From assembly GCF_001613305.1 (NCBI RefSeq), contig NZ_BDCC01000033.1, positions 186,001-250,000 of the forward strand: a DNA stretch of 64,000 nucleotides, read 5' to 3'. Below, in pieces: positions 59,335 to 64,000 of this stretch. The first letter of the stretch is position 1. Every line of letters starts with the position of its first letter. The notes below the pieces were generated by a model. It made no database searches. It was given only the letters and a program-made list of their open reading frames with translations, and was not told the DNA's origin. Origin of the DNA: Nocardia vaccinii NBRC 15922 (GTDB taxonomy: Bacteria > Actinomycetota > Actinomycetes > Mycobacteriales > Mycobacteriaceae). A program made the translations under genes and the position numbers.

Positions 59335-59479
59335 CCGGCAAGGGCTCTGCGATCCGATCCCGAGCGGCGGCGGCACCGCAGCTCGGTCGGAAAAGCTTCG
59401 GGCGCACAATGTTACGGAATTCGGCCGGGCATTTATTCCATCGGTAACCATTGCGCAATACGTCGAGCGTGAAATCTAA

Positions 59480-59500
59480 CTGTAGCCGGAAAAGCTACAG
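59480..59500. promoter_or_regulatory. inverted repeat upstream of the Nit1C-type operon
   Basis: CTGTAGC-7 nt-GCTACAG is a perfect inverted repeat, 104 bases upstream of the first gene of the nitrilase operon. It could be an operator or a leader hairpin. No adjacent regulator gene is in the window. Confidence 0.5.
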
Positions 59501-59604
59501 CTTCGGATCGTTCCGCGATCCGGCTTCGTCTTCGCAACGACGCGCGGTCCGATATCACTCGACGGTAATCGTACTGCCGTTCGCCACCATTCCGGGAGTG
59601 CCCC

Positions 59605-60129
59605 ATGTCCGTATTCGACGCTACCATCACCGAGAATATCGAGAAGTCCCTCGCCGAGATTCCACACCCGTCTCTGCCTGCCGGTTCGAATCTGTACGGC
59701 GGCACCAAGATATTCCCCGACTACCAGGCCGAGAACGGGGAGAGCTACTTCACCCTGGTCCACGGCATAGCCCACGAATCCTCCGTGGCGTTCGTGGCGG
59801 TTCTGCAGGCGACGCGTGCGCTGCGGAAGGGCTTCGAGTCGGCGATCTACTTCTACGGGCCGGGCGCGCTGAACTGCCTTGCCACTCGCGGATTCCCGAA
59901 GACGGGTGATTCCGGATTCCCTGGTGAGCAGAATATCAACGACGCGCTGGCGACATTCATCGGCGAGGGCGGCACGGTGTTCTGCTGCCGCTTCGGCCTG
60001 GCTCTGCACGGTGCCCGCGAAGAGGATCTGATCACCGGTGTCATCCCGGCACACCCGCTGGATGTACAGGATGCGGTCATCCACTACGCGCGCAAGGGCG
60101 CGATCATCAATTCCACCTACATGGTGTGA
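59605..60129 (+). CDS. MSMEG_0572/Sll0783-family protein (NitB of Nit1C)
   Basis: 174 residues from ATG 59605. The sequence (IPHPSLPAGSNLYGGTKIFP, DYQAENGESYFTLVHGIAHE, ALNCLATRGFPKTG, AHPLDVQDAVIHYARKGAI) matches the conserved small protein that heads Nit1C-type operons in Mycobacterium, Pseudomonas and cyanobacteria. In Synechocystis the homologue Sll0783 responds to nitrogen starvation. Biochemical function is unknown; the fold may be DsrE-like (rejoined ARKGAIINSTYMV tail). First of at least five coupled genes. Confidence 0.85.
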   Translation: MSVFDATITENIEKSLAEIPHPSLPAGSNLYGGTKIFPDYQAENGESYFTLVHGIAHESSVAFVAVLQATRALRKGFESAIYFYGPGALNCLATRGFPKTGDSGFPGEQNINDALATFIGEGGTVFCCRFGLALHGAREEDLITGVIPAHPLDVQDAVIHYARKGAIINSTYMV

Positions 60130-60159
60130 TCCGGCACGTCATCGGTAACGAGGTACACC

Positions 60160-61056
60160 ATGGTCACCATCGGATCGGTTGCCGCCAACTTCACCCGCGA
60201 CCTGGAACAGAATTTCGCCACCATCGCCGATTTCGTCGCACAGGCCGAGCGGCGCGAGGTGGACTTCCTGGTCTTTCCCGAGGCCGCCATCGGCGGCTAC
60301 CTGTCCAGCCTGGGCAATCACGGCGACACCGTGAAAACCACGACACGCTCGCTGCCACCGGCGATCCGGCTCGACGGCCCGGAATTGGCGCGGGTGCGAG
60401 CCATCGCCGGTGACATGATCCTCGCGATCGGTTTCTGTGAACTCGGCGACGACGGTGAAACCCGGTACAACGCGGCGGTGTTGCTGGATGGGGAAAGGAT
60501 CTACGGCAGCTACCGCAAGGTGCACCAGCCGCTGGGCGAGAACATGTCCTATTCGGCCGGTGACGGCTACGGCATCTTCGATACACCGGTCGGGCGAATC
60601 GGCTTGCAGATCTGTTACGACAAGGCGTTTCCCGAGGCCGCGCGGATGATGGCGCTGGGCGGTGCGGAGATCATCGCCAGTCTGTCGGCCTGGCCGGCGG
60701 CACGGACCGCGACCGCGGAGAATCTGCAGGACGACCGGTGGACCTACCGGTTCAATCTGTTCGATACCGCTCGGGCACTGGACAATCAGGTGTTCTGGGT
60801 GGCGTCGAACCAGTCGGGCACCTTCGGTTCGTTGCGGTACGTGGGCAATGCGAAGATCGTCGACCCGGGTGGCAATGTCCTGGCCACCACCGCCCTCGAC
60901 AGCGGGCTGGCGGTCGCCGAGGTCGATGTCGAGGGCACGTTCACGACCATGCGCGCGGGCATGTTCCACCTGCGGGACCGCAGGCCGGACGTGTACGGGC
61001 CACTGGTCGCCGCCGACACCGCGGCCGCTCCCTGGCGGGAGGTGGCACATGCCTGA
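60160..61056 (+). CDS. Nit1/Nit6803-family nitrilase (NitC of Nit1C)
   Basis: 298 residues from ATG 60160. Nitrilase triad: Glu41 in VFPEAAIGGY, Lys120 in YRKVHQPLGENM, Cys152 in LQICYDKAFPEA. The GSYRKVHQPLGEN stretch is specific for the Nit6803 branch, whose Synechocystis member hydrolyses aliphatic and aromatic nitriles. In Pseudomonas the operon is required to use cyanide as nitrogen source. The end overlaps the next gene by eight bases. Confidence 0.9.
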   Translation: MVTIGSVAANFTRDLEQNFATIADFVAQAERREVDFLVFPEAAIGGYLSSLGNHGDTVKTTTRSLPPAIRLDGPELARVRAIAGDMILAIGFCELGDDGETRYNAAVLLDGERIYGSYRKVHQPLGENMSYSAGDGYGIFDTPVGRIGLQICYDKAFPEAARMMALGGAEIIASLSAWPAARTATAENLQDDRWTYRFNLFDTARALDNQVFWVASNQSGTFGSLRYVGNAKIVDPGGNVLATTALDSGLAVAEVDVEGTFTTMRAGMFHLRDRRPDVYGPLVAADTAAAPWREVAHA

Positions 61057-62332
61057 GACGTTCGTCCCGGTCGTTGTGGTGGGCGCCGGGCAGGCCGGGC
61101 TGTCGGTCAGCTGGTATCTGGGCCGGGCCGGGATCGAGCATCTGGTGGTCGAGTCCGGGACGCCGATGCACGCCTGGGCCGACACGCGCTGGGACAACTT
61201 CACACTCGTCACGCCGAACTGGCACTGCCGGCTCCCCGGCTACGTCTACGAGGGGCGCGACCCGGACGGGTTCATGACCCGGGACGAGGTCGTGGACTGG
61301 CTTGCCGGATGGCTCGGCACGTTCGACCCGCCGCTGCGCATGCACACGAAGGTCAGTCGATTATGCCGTACCGCAGCGGGTTTCGAGCTCACTCTCGAGT
61401 CGGCGGGCGGAATCGAGACGCTCCGCTGCGCGCAGGTGGTCGTGGCGACCGGCGGATATCCGCTGCCGATCCTGCCGTCCTTCGCCGCCGCGCTCGATCC
61501 CATGGTCGCGCAGATACATTCGGAGCAGTATCGCAATCCGGAGCAATTGCCCGACGGGGCCGTGCTCGTGGTCGGCACCGGACAGTCCGGTGCGCAGATC
61601 GCCGAGGATCTGCACTTGGCGGGCCGGTCGGTTCACCTCGCCGTCGGCAGCGCACCGCGGGTGGCCCGCTTCTACCGTGGCCGCGACTGCATGACCTGGC
61701 TCGCCGACATGGGCGTGTACGACACGCCCGCCCAGCAATATCCGGGCGGTACGGCGGCGCGAGAGAAGACCAACCACTACGTCACCGGCCGCGACGGCGG
61801 CCGGGACGTGGATCTGCGCCGCTTCGCCGCCGAGGGAATGGCGTTGTACGGCACGCTGATCGGCGGCAAGGACGCCGAACTGCACTTCGCGCCCACTCTG
61901 ACCGCGGCACTCGATCAGGCCGACTCGGTGTACAACTCGATCTGTTCGGATATCGACCGTTACATCCAGGAAGCCGGGATCGATGCGCCCCCGCCTTCCC
62001 GCTATGCCCCGGTCTGGGCCCCCGATGCGGATCCGACGGAACTCGACCTCACCGCGGCCGGTGTGCGAAGCATCGTGTGGGCCATCGGTTATCGGCCCGA
62101 CTACCGCTGGATCGAGGCGAGCGCGTTCGACGGCGGTGGCCGTCCGATGCAGACTCGGGGCGTCACCGAGGTACCCGGGTTGAGCTTCATCGGTCTGCCC
62201 TGGATGCACACCTGGGGTTCGGGACGTTTCCTGGGCATCGACCGGGACGCGAAACACGTCGCCGACACCGTCGCCGCCCTGTCCTCGGCGATGGCGCCGG
62301 ATGTTCTGTCCGAGAACGGAGTTCGATCATGA
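61049..62332 (+). CDS. MSMEG_0569-family flavin-dependent oxidoreductase (NitH of Nit1C)
   Basis: 427 residues from ATG 61049, inside the end of the nitrilase gene, with GGAGG site. Flavin-monooxygenase fold: FAD motif VVVGAGQAGLSVSWYLGRAG at the N-terminus, WDNFTLVTPNWHCRLPGYVY, second nucleotide motif LVVGTGQSGAQIAEDLHLAG, and C-terminal IVWAIGYRPDYRW. Probably oxidises an N- or C-atom of the pathway intermediate. Coupled to the radical SAM gene by ATGA. Confidence 0.9.
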   Translation: MPETFVPVVVVGAGQAGLSVSWYLGRAGIEHLVVESGTPMHAWADTRWDNFTLVTPNWHCRLPGYVYEGRDPDGFMTRDEVVDWLAGWLGTFDPPLRMHTKVSRLCRTAAGFELTLESAGGIETLRCAQVVVATGGYPLPILPSFAAALDPMVAQIHSEQYRNPEQLPDGAVLVVGTGQSGAQIAEDLHLAGRSVHLAVGSAPRVARFYRGRDCMTWLADMGVYDTPAQQYPGGTAAREKTNHYVTGRDGGRDVDLRRFAAEGMALYGTLIGGKDAELHFAPTLTAALDQADSVYNSICSDIDRYIQEAGIDAPPPSRYAPVWAPDADPTELDLTAAGVRSIVWAIGYRPDYRWIEASAFDGGGRPMQTRGVTEVPGLSFIGLPWMHTWGSGRFLGIDRDAKHVADTVAALSSAMAPDVLSENGVRS

Positions 62333-63387
62333 GCTTGCCTCCGACCCGAGTGGATCTGACGCTCGTCGGAATTCGCGGCACGCCACCGGTGCACCGCACC
62401 GGTGGTGCCGGGCCCAGTGACGACGGTCATCTGCTCATCGACGGCCTGCCCGCCGCGGTGCCGCGAAATCCCAACAGCCCGTATGTATTCGACGGAGACA
62501 GGGTGCTGTACGACGGCACCGACACCGGCGTCGAGATCACGGCCGTGAGCCGGCCCCGGTTCTACGATCTGGTCACGGCCGCCGGCGTGCCCTACGAGAA
62601 GATCGCGAAGCTGCACGGCCGAGGCGTACTGGCGACCACCGTGGTGCAGACCTGTATCCGATACCGGGAGGATCGGCGTTGCCGATTCTGCTCCATCGAG
62701 GCATCGCTGCGTGCCGGAGCCACCACCGCGGTGAAGCAGCCCGCCGAACTCGCCGAAGTCGCCCGTGCGGCAGTCGATCTGGACGGCGTCACCCAGATGG
62801 TCATGACCACCGGCACCTCGGCGGGTCCCGATCGTGGGGCTCGCCATCTGGTCCGATGCGTGCGTGCGGTGAAGGAGGCGGTTCCGGATCTGCCGATTCA
62901 GGTGCAGTGCGAGCCGCCCGCGGATCTGTCGGTCCTGGCCGACCTGCGTGCGGCGGGGGCCGACGCCATCGGCATCCACGTCGAGTCGCTCGACGACGCG
63001 GTGCGGCGGCGCTGGATGCCGGGCAAGGCAACCGTGCCACTGACCGAATATCGCCGAGCCTGGAACGAGGCGGTACGGGTGTTCGGGCGTAACCGGGTGT
63101 CGACCTACCTGCTGGTCGGCCTCGGCGAGGATCCGGACGAATTGATCTCCGGGGCAATCGAATTGGCGACGGCAGGGGTATATCCGTTCGTGGTGCCGTT
63201 CCGGCCGCACGCGGGCACCCTGGCTGTGGACGTGGACCGGGCGACCGCGCCTGATCCACCGGTGCTGGAACGGGTGACTCGAGCGGTCGCGGACCACCTG
63301 CTGCGAATCGGAATGCGCGGAGCCGCACAGCAGGCGGGCTGCGCGGCCTGCGGAGCGTGCGGTCTGCTCCGAGTGATGGGAGCCTGA
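62329..63387 (+). CDS. MSMEG_0568-family radical SAM protein (NitD of Nit1C)
   Basis: 352 residues from ATG 62329. The radical SAM cluster is non-canonical: CIRYREDRRCRFC, that is Cys109-x8-Cys118-x2-Cys121 instead of Cx3Cx2C. The TIM barrel follows (QMVMTTGTSAGPDRG, PIQVQCEPP, GADAIGIHVESLDDAVRRRW). A CAACGAC motif near the C-terminus could bind an auxiliary cluster or metal. The Cx8Cx2C spacing is shared by this family. Reaction unknown. Confidence 0.9.
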   Translation: MSLPPTRVDLTLVGIRGTPPVHRTGGAGPSDDGHLLIDGLPAAVPRNPNSPYVFDGDRVLYDGTDTGVEITAVSRPRFYDLVTAAGVPYEKIAKLHGRGVLATTVVQTCIRYREDRRCRFCSIEASLRAGATTAVKQPAELAEVARAAVDLDGVTQMVMTTGTSAGPDRGARHLVRCVRAVKEAVPDLPIQVQCEPPADLSVLADLRAAGADAIGIHVESLDDAVRRRWMPGKATVPLTEYRRAWNEAVRVFGRNRVSTYLLVGLGEDPDELISGAIELATAGVYPFVVPFRPHAGTLAVDVDRATAPDPPVLERVTRAVADHLLRIGMRGAAQQAGCAACGACGLLRVMGA

Positions 63388-63389
63388 CC

Positions 63390-64000
63390 ATGCTGGACGG
63401 CGCCTCGCATACGCCTGCCGCGGCGGCTGCCTCGGCCCTGTCGATTCTGGCGGGGGAGCCGCGTGCGCGGCGGCCCGAATTCCACGTCACCGTGGCGGAC
63501 GTCCGGGCCCGGCGAGACCATCTGCGCCAGCGTCACCGCGAATTCGTCGAGCGGCAACAGCTTTTCGTCCGATCGGACCTCGACGAGTTCGATGCCGATC
63601 CGCGGACGACCACTCTCGTCGCGATGACACCGGAGGGGGTGGTGCTGGGCGGCGTGCGGTTGGTGTCGCACCGCGATCCGGCCACCGGCGCGGATATCGG
63701 CTGGTGGTCGGGCAGCAGGCTCGCTGTCGCGGACACCTGCCACTCCCGCGGAGTCGGCGCGGCGCTCGTTCGCGCGGCGTGCGCACATGTCGAGTCGGCC
63801 GGCGCACTGCGTTTCGACGCTACTGTCCAGGACCGCCACGCGGCCCTGTTCCGGCATCTGGGCTGGGAGGACACCGGTCCCGGGCCGGTCGTCGGCGGTC
63901 GCGCACACCGCCGGATGCGGTGGCCGGTGGGATCGGTGCAACGCGCCGTCGAGGCCACCAAGGCTCCGCTGGGCGCGCTGCTCAGACCATTCCTGCGGCA
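63390..64000 (+). CDS. MSMEG_0567/Sll0786-family GNAT acetyltransferase (NitE of Nit1C), 3' end outside window
   Basis: At least 203 residues from ATG 63390, two bases after the radical SAM stop; no stop before the window end. GNAT features: FHVTVADVRARRDHLRQRHR, VRSDLDEFD, VVLGGVRLV, and CoA-binding loop CHSRGVGAALVRAACAHVE. In full-length homologues the GNAT domain is followed by further Nit1C genes (an AIR-synthase-like protein and others), which should lie just beyond this window. Confidence 0.87.
   Translation, partial: MLDGASHTPAAAAASALSILAGEPRARRPEFHVTVADVRARRDHLRQRHREFVERQQLFVRSDLDEFDADPRTTTLVAMTPEGVVLGGVRLVSHRDPATGADIGWWSGSRLAVADTCHSRGVGAALVRAACAHVESAGALRFDATVQDRHAALFRHLGWEDTGPGPVVGGRAHRRMRWPVGSVQRAVEATKAPLGALLRPFLR

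Noticed and set aside
59444..59461. GTAAC...ATAC as a possible GlnR box before the nitrilase operon
   Set aside because: Spacing between the AC elements is 11 rather than 9 and the flanks do not fit; not supportable.

Overview
The window reads as a high-GC mycolic-acid actinobacterium, most likely Nocardia or a close relative. The evidence is codon use with GC-rich third positions, several genes shared with mycobacteria (the gcvH-garA-MerR-nuclease-MerR block, a CYP125-type steroid hydroxylase, a ChoD-type oxidase, an Acr1-type acyl reductase, KstR-type boxes), and actinobacterial systems such as a conservon and XRE/DUF397 pairs. No rRNA, tRNA, CRISPR array or intact insertion sequence was seen. 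Genus assignment is inference.

Layout. 1-6.8 kb: a membrane glycosyltransferase cut by the window edge, a small protein, a Ser/Thr kinase, a DinB-type gene fragment, a GH114 lipoprotein, a divergent thioesterase/TetR pair with two operators, and a CYTH-domain protein. 6.8-10.5 kb: an accessory block with a YbaB-like protein, small unknown genes, two tandem DUF397 genes (one with an internal triplication), their XRE regulator, and three mini-genes on the other strand. 10.5-15.8 kb: a meta-cleavage-type hydrolase and an MFS transporter overlapping it, a GntR-type operator, a 552-residue coiled-coil protein with a nuclease-like C-terminus, and about 870 bp without a convincing gene.

15.8-23.6 kb: a TetR/old-yellow-enzyme/SDR operon with its palindrome, an EcsC-like membrane protein, then a xylose unit (xylB and a ROK repressor, divergent from xylA). 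24.0-29.4 kb: a complete conservon of six translationally coupled genes (histidine-kinase-like ATPase, roadblock, DUF742, GTPase, two P450s). The first P450 lacks the normally invariant ExxR motif. 29.4-35.2 kb: a FadD-type ligase behind a perfect KstR-type box, an F420-type oxidoreductase, a zinc alcohol dehydrogenase, an expansin-like protein and an alpha/beta hydrolase. 35.2-44.7 kb: a 5'-nucleotidase lipoprotein, an Acr1-type acyl reductase, heme oxygenase, asparagine synthetase, a CYP125-type P450 behind a near-KstR box, and a TetR regulator.

44.7-52.6 kb: a ThrE-type exporter, an acyl-CoA oxidase-like flavoprotein, a PAP2 phosphatase, a NERD-type membrane protein, a ChoD-type oxidase and a CDP-alcohol phosphatidyltransferase. 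52.6-59.3 kb: the glycine/central-metabolism block, with gcvH, the FHA regulator garA, two MerR regulators around a bifunctional nuclease, a CsbD protein, and a tandem glycine riboswitch ahead of gcvP. 59.6 kb to the end: a coupled operon of the conserved Nit1C/MSMEG_0572-0567 type (Sll0783-like protein, Nit1 nitrilase, flavoprotein, radical SAM protein, GNAT acetyltransferase), cut by the window end. This last operon and the conservon are the most interesting systems here.
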